DNA of 64,000 bases from Myxococcales bacterium (GCA_016794345.1 JAEUKE010000117.1:163374-227373); one strand, 5' to 3'; shown: positions 52,724-62,675, numbered from the stretch's first letter. The notes: a model not told the origin generated them from the letters alone. Program-made: numbers and translations.

Positions 52724-55417
52724 ATGAAGACCCTCAAGCCGCAGACCGTGTCGTTTCTGAATCGCCCCTTCGAGGTCGATCACAAGTTCTTCGTCGCGCT
52801 CACCGCCATCGCCTTCGTCCCCTTCGACACCCCCAAGAGCCTCCGGCACGAGGTCGCGCTCTGGAAGGCCGCAGGCGATCGCCTCGGCGAGGTGCCGTTC
52901 GACGCGGCGATGACGAAGACGCGAGCCGAGATCCTCGTCGCGGGCGACGCGTGTGCGGTCGGCCCCGACAAGATTCCCGGCACACCGGTGCGCCTCTCCC
53001 TGCTCCGCAACGGGAAGGTCCTCGTCGACAAACAGCTCTACGTCTTCGGCGATCGCAGGTGGGAGACGAGCGGCATGACCCAGCCCGAGCCCTTCTCGCG
53101 CATGCCCGTCTCGGCGGCGCGCGCCTTCGGCGGAGAAGGCCTTGTCGAGAACCCACACGGCCGCGGGCTCCGCCCCACGATCGAAGACGGGAAGAAGGTG
53201 CACCGGCTGCCCAACGTCGAGGCGCCCGATCGGCTCATCAAGAGCCCGAACGACAAGCCGGCCCCCGCGGGCTTCGGCCCGATCGACATGACCCACCCCG
53301 CGCGAATGAAACACGTGGGGACCTACGATCAGAAGTGGCTCTCGACGCGGTACCCGGGCCCCCCCGAGGACTTCCACTGGGAGCACCACAACGCCGCCCC
53401 GGAAGACCAGCGCATCCAGGGGTTCTTCGAAGGCAACGAACACGTCCGCATCGAGGGGATGAGCCCCCACGCGCGTGTGGTGGAGCTCTCGCTTCCGCCG
53501 CTCGTCGCCAAGTTCATCGTGCTCCGCAAGGGCCGAGAGGACACGCTGGATTTCGAGGAGCACACCGGCCGGCTCGACACGCTTTTTGCCTTCCCGACCG
53601 ACGGCGCCATCGCGCTTCTGTTCCGGGCTGCTGTCCCCGTCACCGAGGACGACGCGGACGACGTCCACACGACCATGGTCGCGCTCGAAGAGGCCGGCGC
53701 GCCGAAGAGCCGCGAGCACTACCGCGAAGCCCTCCGAGCGCGCCTCGACCCCGAAAAAGGCGCCGAAGCGCTCCTCTCCGATCACGAGCTGCTCCCGCCC
53801 TGGCCCATCGAGGCGAAGAAGGCGCTGGAGGAGGCCTTCGGAGACGAGGCGAAGAACTACGAGCCGGAGGGGCTCTTGTTGCTCAACGCCGATCGCCGCG
53901 TCGATCGTCAGCTCGCGGAGATGCGGGCCAAGGTCGTCGCGGAAGGCGGCGACGCGACGGCGGTCGACAGCAAGATCGAAGAGGTGCAGAGGTCCCGCGC
54001 CGATCGCCCGCCCGACACTTTCGAGGCCCTGGGGCCTTACGTCGCGCGGAAGCTCTCCGAGGCCGAGAAGAGCAAGAAAGACGCAGAAGAGCGCCGCAAA
54101 CAAGCAGAGGACGACGCGCGCGAGAAGCTGAAGAAGGTCGGCGTCGACTACGACAAGATGAAGGCCGAGAGCCGGCGCAAGACCGGCCCGCCCGACTGCT
54201 TCGCCGACAGGATGCTCGAGCGCATGCGCGAGACGGCGATCTTGATCAAGAACGCCGGAGGCAGCGCGACCACGCTCGAGGCGCAGCTCGCCGACAAGGA
54301 GTTCGAGCGGAGCCTGCGCGAGGTCGAGGCGCGCATGCTCACCGGGTATCGCTTCGGCGCGCACCTCTTCGATCCGATCGAGCCTGACGCGCTGGGCCCC
54401 GACCTCCGCGCCGAGAGGCGCAAGGCGCTCCAGGAAGCGTTGTCGAGAGGCACAAGCGTCGGCTCGCTCGACCTCACCGGCGCCGACCTCCGGGGTCTGG
54501 ACCTGCGCGGAGCGAAGCTCTGCGGCGCGCTGCTCGAGCACGCCATCCTCGACGAGGTCGACCTGAGCGGCGCGGACCTCACCGGGGCCGTGCTCTCCCG
54601 CGCCAGCCTCGAGAAGACCGTGCTCGCGGGCGCCAAGCTGGACGACGCGAACCTGGGCGGCGCGCGCGCACACGGCGCCGTCTTCACGGGCGCCAGCCTC
54701 GACAAGGCGACCTTGATCCAGGCCGACCTCGCTGGCGCCAACCTGGACGACGCGACCCTCACGCAGACGATGGTCAACGACGCCGACCTCTCGGGGACCA
54801 GCCTCCGGAACCTGAAGGGCAAGGGCCTCCTCTTCAGCGGCACGAAGCTCTCGGGCGCCGTCATCGAGGGCGCCGATCTGCGAGACGCCGTCTTCATGAC
54901 GTGCAACCTGGACGAGGCGTCCTTCGCAGGTGCGAAGCTCGCGAAGACCACGTTCGCGGAAGGGTCCGCGCGCGGCGCTTCGTTCGCGCACGCCGACCTC
55001 CGGAACACCCGCTTCGTCCTCGCGGTCGCGCTCGACGGCTCCGACTTCCGCGGCGCGACGCTCGGCCAGACTCTGTTCCGCGGCTGCAGCATGGTCGAGG
55101 CCGACCTGACGGAGGTGGACGCCTCGGGGTGTGACTTTTCCGACGCCGACCTCAGCCGCGCGAAGATGCGCAAGCTCGTGGGCAAGACGTCTCTCTTCGT
55201 GAAGACGAAGCTCCTCGGCGCGGACCTCCGCTCGGCCAACCTCATGAACGCCTGCCTGCAGAAGGCGCGCGTCGGCGGCGCCGATCTTCGCGGCGCCAAC
55301 CTGTTCCGGTCGGACTTCGGCCGGACGGTCGGCGACGACCAGACCCGCTTCGGCGACGCTTACATCGCCGAGGTCCGCACCGTGCCCGACCCGTCGAAAC
55401 GGAGGCTGTTCGGCTGA
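52724..55417 (+). CDS. DUF2169 T6SS adaptor fused to pentapeptide repeats
   Basis: An 897-residue protein. Residues about 1-330 are a DUF2169 domain (LNRPFEVDHKFFVALTAIAFVPF start; RMPVSAARAFGG, GRGLRPT), a family known to act as an adaptor that loads PAAR-linked effectors onto VgrG. A charged coiled-coil stretch lies at about 435-490. Residues about 580-885 are tandem A(D/N)LxG pentapeptides (GADLRG, GANL), which fold as a right-handed beta-helix. A fused pentapeptide helix may dock cargo or mimic the spike. It is followed with a one-base overlap by a second pentapeptide gene. No catalytic motif is visible. Confidence 0.82.
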   Translation: MKTLKPQTVSFLNRPFEVDHKFFVALTAIAFVPFDTPKSLRHEVALWKAAGDRLGEVPFDAAMTKTRAEILVAGDACAVGPDKIPGTPVRLSLLRNGKVLVDKQLYVFGDRRWETSGMTQPEPFSRMPVSAARAFGGEGLVENPHGRGLRPTIEDGKKVHRLPNVEAPDRLIKSPNDKPAPAGFGPIDMTHPARMKHVGTYDQKWLSTRYPGPPEDFHWEHHNAAPEDQRIQGFFEGNEHVRIEGMSPHARVVELSLPPLVAKFIVLRKGREDTLDFEEHTGRLDTLFAFPTDGAIALLFRAAVPVTEDDADDVHTTMVALEEAGAPKSREHYREALRARLDPEKGAEALLSDHELLPPWPIEAKKALEEAFGDEAKNYEPEGLLLLNADRRVDRQLAEMRAKVVAEGGDATAVDSKIEEVQRSRADRPPDTFEALGPYVARKLSEAEKSKKDAEERRKQAEDDAREKLKKVGVDYDKMKAESRRKTGPPDCFADRMLERMRETAILIKNAGGSATTLEAQLADKEFERSLREVEARMLTGYRFGAHLFDPIEPDALGPDLRAERRKALQEALSRGTSVGSLDLTGADLRGLDLRGAKLCGALLEHAILDEVDLSGADLTGAVLSRASLEKTVLAGAKLDDANLGGARAHGAVFTGASLDKATLIQADLAGANLDDATLTQTMVNDADLSGTSLRNLKGKGLLFSGTKLSGAVIEGADLRDAVFMTCNLDEASFAGAKLAKTTFAEGSARGASFAHADLRNTRFVLAVALDGSDFRGATLGQTLFRGCSMVEADLTEVDASGCDFSDADLSRAKMRKLVGKTSLFVKTKLLGADLRSANLMNACLQKARVGGADLRGANLFRSDFGRTVGDDQTRFGDAYIAEVRTVPDPSKRRLFG

Positions 55418-56466
55418 TGGACAATTCCGAGATCATCGAGGCCGTCAAACACGGCGAGCCCCTCCTCAAGCCCTACCTCGCGGAGCGAGATCTCCGCGGG
55501 ATCGACCTCGGAGGTGCCATCATCGAAGGCGCCAACCTCCGCGGCGCCGATCTCACGGCGGCCGTGCTGAAGGAGGCCGTGTTCATCAAGTGTGACCTCG
55601 TCGGCGCGAAGCTCGACGAGGCGGCCGTCCGGCACGCCACCTTCAACGAGTGCGATCTCAGCCGAGCATCCCTCGCGGGCGCGGACCTGACGCTCACGGT
55701 CTTCACGAGCTGCGTGCTCGAGGGGACCGTGCTGCGCGGCGCGCGCATTTACCAGACGACCTTCCTGGACGCCAAGGCGAAGGGCATCGACATCTCGCAC
55801 ACCAAGGCCGAGCGCGCGAACTTCATCAACTGCGTCCTCGCGGAGGCCAAGCTCGATCACTCCACCTTCGGCGCCTTGCAGATCGTGAAGGCTGACCTGC
55901 GCACCGCCTCCATCGCTGGCATCGCGATCGACAAGGCCGTCCTCATCGACATCGACTTCACCGGCAAGAGCTTCGCTGGGCTCCAGCTCATCAAGATGCA
56001 GCTGATGGACGCGGCCCTCGAGGGCTGCGACTTCACCGCCGCGACGCTCGACAACTCGAACTTCAAGGGCTCGAACCTCAACAAGGCCAAGCTCGACAAG
56101 GCGAGCGCGAAGCAGGTCCTCTTCGTCGAGGCGAAGCTGCACGAGGCTTCCTTCCGCGACGCGGATCTCACGCAGTGTGTGTTCAACGACAGCGAGCCGG
56201 TCCGCGCGGACTTCACGGGCGCCAAGCTCGGGATGAGCGCCTGGCATCGCGCCAAGTGCATCGGCACGTCGCTCAAGGACACCGACCTCACCTACGCCGA
56301 CTTCACGGGGGCGGACCTCACCGCCGCCGACTTCCGCGGCGCAAAACAGGTCCGGGTCCACCTCCACGGGACCAAACAAGACGGCACGCAGTTCAGCTCG
56401 AAGGCCGGCACCATCGAGAACGACCCCGCGCTCGCCAAGGCCGAACGACACGAGAGCCGCCACTAG
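55417..56466 (+). CDS. stand-alone pentapeptide-repeat protein
   Basis: A 349-residue protein made almost entirely of A(D/N)LxX pentapeptide repeats (about 25-335), with variant rungs such as ANFINC, DFTAATLDNSNF and ADFTGADL. It should form one long quadrilateral beta-helix. There is no signal peptide. Translationally coupled to the DUF2169 gene. Some pentapeptide proteins mimic DNA and bind gyrase, while others are structural; here context favours a T6SS cargo, chaperone or immunity role, which is inference. Confidence 0.8.
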   Translation: MDNSEIIEAVKHGEPLLKPYLAERDLRGIDLGGAIIEGANLRGADLTAAVLKEAVFIKCDLVGAKLDEAAVRHATFNECDLSRASLAGADLTLTVFTSCVLEGTVLRGARIYQTTFLDAKAKGIDISHTKAERANFINCVLAEAKLDHSTFGALQIVKADLRTASIAGIAIDKAVLIDIDFTGKSFAGLQLIKMQLMDAALEGCDFTAATLDNSNFKGSNLNKAKLDKASAKQVLFVEAKLHEASFRDADLTQCVFNDSEPVRADFTGAKLGMSAWHRAKCIGTSLKDTDLTYADFTGADLTAADFRGAKQVRVHLHGTKQDGTQFSSKAGTIENDPALAKAERHESRH

Positions 56467-56485
56467 CCGCAGCGAAGAGAAGCCG

Positions 56486-57253
56486 ATGTCCCTCCGCGTC
56501 AGCAACGATATCGTGATGGATTCCTCCCCGCCCGCCGCACAAGACGCCGCCGACGCGGCGCCGCTCCCGCGGGGGGGTGCCCGCGCGGCCGGCGTGGCGG
56601 GCGCTCGCGTCGCGTACGCGCGCGTGGTGGAGAGACGCGGCGTCACCGCGGACCGGGTCGAGGGCGCGCCGGTCGCGACGGCGTTCGAGATCGAGGCGGA
56701 CGGCCAGCGGTACGGCGCCATCCGGGCCGTCTCTTGCCTGGTCGAGCCGGCGCCCGGCGACACCGTGCTCGCGTCGACCGACGGCGCAGCCGCCTGGCAC
56801 GTCCTCTCGGTTCTGGAGCGCGGGCACCCCCGCGCGACGACGCTCTCGACCGACGGCGATCTCACAATCCACCTTCCGAGCGGCAAGCTCGACGTGGTCA
56901 CCAAAGACGGCGCCGCGGTGACCAGCGGCGGCGCGGTCGAGGTGGTCTCGCCGCGCCTGGTCGCCCAGGCCGCCGAAGCCGACGTCCGGTTCGAGACGAT
57001 CGAGGCGAGCGGACGAACGGCACAGGTCCTGTTCGAGGCGGTCAAGCTCTCGGTCGAAGGTGCCGAGCTCTTCGCGGACCGGGTCACCACCCGCGCGCGT
57101 CAAGCGCTGCGGATCCTCACCGAGCTCGATCAGCTCCGCGCCAAGTGCGTCGACTACGTCGCGAAGAAGAGCATGCGCATGCACGCCGAGAACACCGTCG
57201 TGACGGCCGAAGGCATCGCCAAGGTCGACGCGAAGAACATCCACCTGGGCTGA
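56486..57253 (+). CDS. DUF3540 T6SS-associated protein
   Basis: A 255-residue protein of the DUF3540 type, found next to DUF2169, DUF4150 and VgrG genes. The N-terminal third is Ala-rich and flexible, the middle is strand-rich (VSCLVEPAPGDTVLASTDG, LTIHLPSGKLDVVTKDG), and the C-terminal part is helical. It resembles gp5/spike-type beta domains, so a structural role at the tip is likely. The family function is undefined. It lies 19 bp after the pentapeptide gene and 12 bp before the PAAR-like gene. Confidence 0.7.
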   Translation: MSLRVSNDIVMDSSPPAAQDAADAAPLPRGGARAAGVAGARVAYARVVERRGVTADRVEGAPVATAFEIEADGQRYGAIRAVSCLVEPAPGDTVLASTDGAAAWHVLSVLERGHPRATTLSTDGDLTIHLPSGKLDVVTKDGAAVTSGGAVEVVSPRLVAQAAEADVRFETIEASGRTAQVLFEAVKLSVEGAELFADRVTTRARQALRILTELDQLRAKCVDYVAKKSMRMHAENTVVTAEGIAKVDAKNIHLG

Positions 57254-57265
57254 CGACGAGGACAC

Positions 57266-57652
57266 ATGTTCGCCAACACACAGATGTTCGGGATCGATAT
57301 CGGGTTCCCCGACGTGTGCCTCACGCCGCCCCTCATGGTCCCGATCCCGTACCCGAATTTCGCGCTCGGGCCCCTCGCCGTCCCCGCGGCTTACAACGTC
57401 TTCATGTTCTTCGCCCCGGCGCACAACATGTTCTCGACCACGGTCTGCAGCTTCGGCGACCTCCCAGGCGTGGTCGGCGTCACCACCGGGACGGTGATGA
57501 TGACCGCTCGCCGCCTGACCGCCGCGTTCACGATCGTCGTCGGCGGCGCCCCGCTCACGCGAATGACGAGCTTCGGTCTGCAAAACAACTGGAACTGCCC
57601 TGGGCTCCGGCTCGTGCCGAGCCAGGTGACCGTGTTGGCCCTCAGCCCCTGA
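57266..57652 (+). CDS. PAAR-like DUF4150 protein
   Basis: A 128-residue protein with the DUF4150/PAAR-like pattern (DVCLTPP, PYPNFA, the GT-x-MMTARRL segment, VVVGGAPLTRMTS, then NCPGLRLVPSQ). It is expected to cap the VgrG trimer with a small metal-binding cone that sharpens the spike. There is no toxin extension, unlike PAAR effectors that carry C-terminal enzymes. It is placed directly before the second VgrG (7 bp), as expected for a partner. Confidence 0.78.
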   Translation: MFANTQMFGIDIGFPDVCLTPPLMVPIPYPNFALGPLAVPAAYNVFMFFAPAHNMFSTTVCSFGDLPGVVGVTTGTVMMTARRLTAAFTIVVGGAPLTRMTSFGLQNNWNCPGLRLVPSQVTVLALSP

Positions 57653-57659
57653 GACGAGC

Positions 57660-60158
57660 ATGAGCACCTTCGAGCTTCGAGCCCCGTTCCTCCCGCCCGG
57701 CAGCCGCGCGGTCGCCTTCCTCGGCCGCGAGGCGATCTCGACGCCGTTTGCGTTCGACGTCTACGTGAACGCGCCGAACGGCGAGCTCTACGACACCGAG
57801 GACTGGCTCCAGTCCAAGGCAACGCTCGATCTCCTCCCGCCGAGCCGAGGGCGGAGCCCTGCCGCCGCGCCACACGTCTACCACGGCGTCATCTCCTACG
57901 TGGAGCTCGTCCGGAGCGTCTCGGGGAGCTCTGTCTTCTTGCTCCGCCTCGTGCCGCAGCTCCAGCTGCTCTCGCTCGGCACACACTCGCGCGTATTCAC
58001 CAACGCCACCATCCAGGAGATCCTCGGCTCCGTCCTCACGGAGTACGGCCTCGAAGAAGGGACGGACTTCGAGTTCGCGGTCGCTGGCGGTCCCCCCGAG
58101 GCGCACGTCTGCCAGTACAAGGAGACCGATCTCGACTTCGTCCACCGCTGGCTGGAGCGCGAAGGCTGGGCGTATTTCTTCGATCACCGCGGTGGCACGG
58201 ACAAGCTCGTCATCACCGACGCGAAGTCGTGGCCCTCGCTCCGGACGGAGGCCGTCCGGTACCGCCCTCAAGCACGCGAGGAGTCCTACGCCGCCGAGGC
58301 GTTTGCGCACTTCTCCGGCACGCGGCGGGCGCGTCCCGCCGGGGTCGTCCTGCGGGACTACGACTACCTGAAGCCCTCGCAGCCTCTGGAGGGCAAGGCG
58401 AACGTCGGCGATCGCGGCGGGCGCGTGGTGGCCTACGGCCAGCGCGCGTTCACGTCGGGTGAGATCGACCGGCTCGCGGCCGCTCGCGCGGAGCTCTTCA
58501 AGTCGGAGGCGAAGCGGTTCACCTCACGCGGCGCCGCGACCCACGTGCAGACGGGCTTCACGTTCGAGCTCTCGGAGCACCCGCTGCCGGATTGGAACAC
58601 CGAGTACCTCATCCTCGAGGCCCGTCATTTCGGGCAAGAGTCGGTGCAGGTCGGGATCCCGGAGCTGGAGCTCGGCCACCGCGACACGTACCGCGTGGAG
58701 GTCGTCTCCTCTCGCGCGGATGTCCCGTTTCGTCCTCCCCTTCGGACCCCGTGGCCAACGGTGGACGGCTACCAGAACGCCATCGTGGATGGCGCAGGGT
58801 CGAGCCCCTACGCCCTCATCGACGACGACGGCCGCTACGCGGTGAAGTTCGTCTTCGACGAGGGCCGCGGCAAAGACGGCAAGGCTTCCACCTGGGTGCG
58901 CATGGCGCAGCCACACGGCGGAGGCGTCGAGGGTCACCATTTCCCGCTCCGCAAGGGCACGGAGGTGCTCTGCGCCTTCCTCGGCGGCGACCCTGACAGA
59001 CCCGTCATCGTCGGCGCCGTCCCCAACGCGGAGAAGCCGAGCCTCGTGAAGGCCGCCAACGCCTCGCAGAACATCATCCAGACCGGGAGCGAGAGCTACC
59101 TGACGATCGAAGACCAGGCAGGCTCGGAGTTCATCAACCTCTTCTCGCCCAAGGAGCAGTCGGGGCTCTACCTCGGAGTCGGCCGAGGCGCGGGAGGCCG
59201 CTCGCTCACGAGCAACGCCGCCCCCGACGTCCCGCCCGAAGGCCCGGGCGGGCAGTCGCTCGGCCCTTTCAGCTTCGACCTCCGGACCGACAAGGGCCAC
59301 GGCCAGCTCCACTCCGGCGGCGACTTCAACCTGAAGGTCGACGCGTCGATGCAGCGCATCGCCAAGGGCCACACGAACATCACGAACGAGCAGTCGCTCG
59401 ACTACGACGTCATCGCCTCGGTCGACGAGGACTACCACGCGACGCTCACGTACGGCGTCGAGGGGAACACGACGATCAGGCTGAAACACGAGTACGACTT
59501 CCTCGTGCACCTCAGCGCGACGGACTTCTACCGCAACGAGATCGACGTGACGGTGAAGGGCCACACGAAGGAGGTCTACGAAGCGACGGTGGACTGCACC
59601 GTCAGCGGCGCGATGCGGAAGTCTCGCCACCTCAAGGGGTTCAACCAGGTGGTGGACGGCGACGCCACCGACACGATCACCGGAGGCGAGACCGTCACCA
59701 TCGAAGGCACCGACTACCTCGAGGTGAGGGGCAACTTCACCGAGACCATCAACGGTCCCTACAACCACACCGTCGACGGCCACCGCAAGGTCCGCCAGTT
59801 CAAGACCCAGTTTCTGACCTACAACGATCTGAAGAACTACCAATGGGAGACCGGCGGGACGAGCGTCTTCCAGTCCACGAAGATCGACTTCACCTTCCCT
59901 CTCCACGTCGAGATCTGGAACGGGACACACGACGAGACGGTCCACGGCGTGAACCTCGCGGTGAGCGGCGCCCAGGTGGAGCTGGCGCTCATGAAGGTGT
60001 TCCTCGGCCAGAGCATCGATCTGGGCTTCGACGGGCTGGCAGCCAAGAACGCCTTCTTGGACTTCAAGAAGACGGCTGTCTCCGTGCACGTGCTGGCGAG
60101 CCAGCTCAAGACGGGAGCCGCGCGGCTCGCCAACCACCTGTTCCGGATCTTCGTCTGA
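57660..60158 (+). CDS. vgrG: type VI secretion spike protein VgrG (second copy)
   Basis: An 832-residue paralogue of the first VgrG. The gpD-like part includes HSRVFTNATIQEI and EAHVCQYKETDLDFVHRWLEREGWAYFF; the OB part includes YAVKFVFDEG, WVRMAQPHGGG and FPLRKGTEVLCAFLGGDPDRP. The segment after it (SEFINLFSPKEQSGLYLGVGRG...GPFSFDLRTDKG) is nearly the same in all three copies. From about residue 590 the tail has its own beta-rich sequence and a C-terminal helix-rich end. ATG start, 7 bp after the PAAR-like gene. Confidence 0.9.
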   Translation: MSTFELRAPFLPPGSRAVAFLGREAISTPFAFDVYVNAPNGELYDTEDWLQSKATLDLLPPSRGRSPAAAPHVYHGVISYVELVRSVSGSSVFLLRLVPQLQLLSLGTHSRVFTNATIQEILGSVLTEYGLEEGTDFEFAVAGGPPEAHVCQYKETDLDFVHRWLEREGWAYFFDHRGGTDKLVITDAKSWPSLRTEAVRYRPQAREESYAAEAFAHFSGTRRARPAGVVLRDYDYLKPSQPLEGKANVGDRGGRVVAYGQRAFTSGEIDRLAAARAELFKSEAKRFTSRGAATHVQTGFTFELSEHPLPDWNTEYLILEARHFGQESVQVGIPELELGHRDTYRVEVVSSRADVPFRPPLRTPWPTVDGYQNAIVDGAGSSPYALIDDDGRYAVKFVFDEGRGKDGKASTWVRMAQPHGGGVEGHHFPLRKGTEVLCAFLGGDPDRPVIVGAVPNAEKPSLVKAANASQNIIQTGSESYLTIEDQAGSEFINLFSPKEQSGLYLGVGRGAGGRSLTSNAAPDVPPEGPGGQSLGPFSFDLRTDKGHGQLHSGGDFNLKVDASMQRIAKGHTNITNEQSLDYDVIASVDEDYHATLTYGVEGNTTIRLKHEYDFLVHLSATDFYRNEIDVTVKGHTKEVYEATVDCTVSGAMRKSRHLKGFNQVVDGDATDTITGGETVTIEGTDYLEVRGNFTETINGPYNHTVDGHRKVRQFKTQFLTYNDLKNYQWETGGTSVFQSTKIDFTFPLHVEIWNGTHDETVHGVNLAVSGAQVELALMKVFLGQSIDLGFDGLAAKNAFLDFKKTAVSVHVLASQLKTGAARLANHLFRIFV

Positions 60159-60170
60159 AAAGAGGTCGAT

Positions 60171-62657
60171 GTGGCACGCTACTCCTTCAGCTCCAGCGCG
60201 ATCCCCTTCGAGACGAACGTCCTCGGCTTCGAGGTGGAGGGGCGCCTCTCGCAGCCCTTCCGGGCGGACGTCTACTTCACGTTGCAGGGGCTCGGTGAGC
60301 TCGACCTCGACGACCCGCTCCTCGCCAGCGCCACGCTGACGATCGACGAAACGGGCGGGGCGCCCGAGATCGTCGAAGGGATCCTGGGAGAGCTGGCGCT
60401 CCTCCGCCAAGGGGAGGGCATCGCCCTCTATCGCGCCACGATCAGGCCCAAGCTCTGGCAGCTCGGCTTCGTCCGCACGAGCCGCATCTTCACGAACCGC
60501 ACGCTCGAGGAGATCGCCACCGACCTCTTCGCGGAGGTGGGGATGGACGCCTTCCGGTTCGAGGTGGCCAGCGTTCCGGTGGAGGAGCACGTCTGCCAAT
60601 ACGAAGAGAGCTCGCTCGACTTCTTCCACCGCTGGGCAGCGCGCCTCGGCTGGTACTATTTCTTCGATTTCAGCGACGGCTCGGGCTCGCTCGTGATCAC
60701 GGACAACGCGGCGTCCCACCCGTCCGTCCTCACCGCCCCCGTCCCCTACCGCCCGGGCGACGGCACCGACACCTCGGCGGGCGCGCACTTCTACCGCGTG
60801 CGGAACCAGACGGCGCTCGCGCCGGCGAACGTGCGCGTGCGCGACTACGACTACGGTCGGCCCTCGGTCGCGCTCTCGAAGACCGAAGCCGCGTCCACGA
60901 GCGGCCTCGGCGAACGGTCCGACTACGGCGTGCGCGCCTTCGACGCCGGCATGGTCGCTCGAGTCGCGCGGGTCCGGGCGGAGGCGCTACGCGCAGGCGT
61001 AAACGTCGCGACCGTGGAGGGCTTCGCCCATCACGTCGCGCCGGGATACCGCGTCGAGATCTCCCAGCACCCACGCGGCGCGCTCAACGTCGCCCACCTG
61101 GTCGTCGCTTCCACACGCGTCGGACGAAGCCCCGGCGATCTCGGGGCGTGGGGCGCCCTGCTCCCACGGACCATCACGAGCACCCCACAGAGCTACCGGG
61201 TCGAGGCGAGGATCCAGCCAATCGACGTGCCGTTCCGCGCGGCCGAAGAGACCCCTTGGCCCCGCATCGACGGCTTCGAAAACGCCACGATCGACGGCCC
61301 CGGGCCCAGCCCCTACGCGCAGATCGACGACGACGGCCGTTATCTCGTGCTCTTCCACTTCGACGAAGGGGCACGGAAGGCGGGCAAGTCCTCGACCCGG
61401 GTGCGGATGCTCCAGCCCCACGGCGGCGGGACGGAGGGCTGGCACATGCCCCTCCGCAAAGGCACCGAGGTCGTCTGCGGGTTCCTCGACGGCGACCCTG
61501 ACCGACCTGTCATCATCGGCGCCCTACCGAACGCGGTAACGCCGAGCAACGTCGCGTCGAGCAACGCGCCGCAGAACGTCCTCCGGACCGGGTCGGCCTC
61601 CTATCTCACGATCGACGACACCGCCGGCGCGGAGTGGGCGAACCTCTTCACGCCCCAGAAGAAGGCGGGGCTCTACCTCGGCCAAGGCCGCGCCGAAGGT
61701 GGTCGCGCGTACACCAGCAACGCCGCACCTCCCGTCCCGCCAGAGGGCCCGGGAGCCATGAAGCTCGGCCCCTTCAGCGCGGACCTGCGAACCGACGACG
61801 GCAGCGGCCGTGTGCACACCGGCGGCGACCTGAACGTGCACGCGTTCGGCAAGCTCCAGGAGATCGTGAAGGGCAAGACGAACCAGAGCTTCCTCTCGAC
61901 GTACGACTTCGACAACGTCGGGCCCGCGGTGGAGGACTTCCACGACACGCAGTGGCACCACGTCGTCGGCTCGACGAAGATCGACCATTTCTCCGAGTAC
62001 GATCTGAACGTCAGCCTCCTCACCAAGAAGGTCTACGAGAGCGACACCAACTACCGCGTGCAGATGGCCGCCGAGTACAAACACAAGGCGGGCATGAAGA
62101 TCGAGGTGCAGGGGGACGTGACCGACTGCTTCTGCGCCGGCGCCGAGCGCATCGTGCGCGACCCGAGCAAGCTTGAGATCAAGGGCAACTACACGCGGAC
62201 GATCACCGGCGGACAGACCTACGACGTGAAGGGGACGCGTACGGTCAAGGTGAAGGGCAACTACAACCTGACCGTGAACGGGAACTGGCTCGGGACGCTG
62301 AAGCCCGAGAACTTCGTGACGGACTCGACCGAGATCAAGGTGTGCCTCGGCCCGAACATCGGCCTCGTGAACGGCACGAAGGACGAGACGATGAACGGGC
62401 TCCACCTCGAGGTGTGGGCCGGCATGCACATGGAGCTGACGCTCGGCGTGAACAAGAAGGACAACCTGGCCCTCAACTTCGGCCTCACCGGCAAGTACGT
62501 GGGCCTGGTCGGCATCAACCTCACCGCCTGCCCGGTCCTCCTGGATCTCATCCCTGGAGGCGAGCTCGACAAGATCGTGGCCGAGGTCGACTTCACCTAC
62601 GTGCGCATCAGCGTCGGCGGCGCGCTCATCAAGCCGAACGGCGTCACGTCGCAGTGA
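60171..62657 (+). CDS. vgrG: type VI secretion spike protein VgrG (third copy)
   Basis: An 828-residue paralogue starting at GTG 60171 with a ribosome site (AGAGG) just upstream. It has the gpD-like part (EEHVCQYEESSLDFFHRWAARLGWYYFF), the OB part (YLVLFHFDEG, RVRMLQPHGGG, MPLRKGTEVVCGFLDGDPDRP) and the common needle segment. The tail differs from the others: it has a CFCAGAE pair near residue 650, a hydrophobic stretch, and ends in VRISVGGALI. It is the last gene of the island, 12 bp after the second copy. Confidence 0.9.
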   Translation: MARYSFSSSAIPFETNVLGFEVEGRLSQPFRADVYFTLQGLGELDLDDPLLASATLTIDETGGAPEIVEGILGELALLRQGEGIALYRATIRPKLWQLGFVRTSRIFTNRTLEEIATDLFAEVGMDAFRFEVASVPVEEHVCQYEESSLDFFHRWAARLGWYYFFDFSDGSGSLVITDNAASHPSVLTAPVPYRPGDGTDTSAGAHFYRVRNQTALAPANVRVRDYDYGRPSVALSKTEAASTSGLGERSDYGVRAFDAGMVARVARVRAEALRAGVNVATVEGFAHHVAPGYRVEISQHPRGALNVAHLVVASTRVGRSPGDLGAWGALLPRTITSTPQSYRVEARIQPIDVPFRAAEETPWPRIDGFENATIDGPGPSPYAQIDDDGRYLVLFHFDEGARKAGKSSTRVRMLQPHGGGTEGWHMPLRKGTEVVCGFLDGDPDRPVIIGALPNAVTPSNVASSNAPQNVLRTGSASYLTIDDTAGAEWANLFTPQKKAGLYLGQGRAEGGRAYTSNAAPPVPPEGPGAMKLGPFSADLRTDDGSGRVHTGGDLNVHAFGKLQEIVKGKTNQSFLSTYDFDNVGPAVEDFHDTQWHHVVGSTKIDHFSEYDLNVSLLTKKVYESDTNYRVQMAAEYKHKAGMKIEVQGDVTDCFCAGAERIVRDPSKLEIKGNYTRTITGGQTYDVKGTRTVKVKGNYNLTVNGNWLGTLKPENFVTDSTEIKVCLGPNIGLVNGTKDETMNGLHLEVWAGMHMELTLGVNKKDNLALNFGLTGKYVGLVGINLTACPVLLDLIPGGELDKIVAEVDFTYVRISVGGALIKPNGVTSQ

Positions 62658-62675
62658 GCGCCGGCCCGCGGCGGC

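Noticed and set aside
49891..52737. Long minus-strand frame over the first VgrG
   Set aside because: Antisense shadow of the VgrG gene, rich in R, V, D and L with no family pattern.
49706..62657. tRNA-flanked genomic island with attachment sites
   Set aside because: No matching direct repeat of a tRNA 3' end was found at the right end of the VgrG island, and no integrase is present, so an integrated element is only a possibility.
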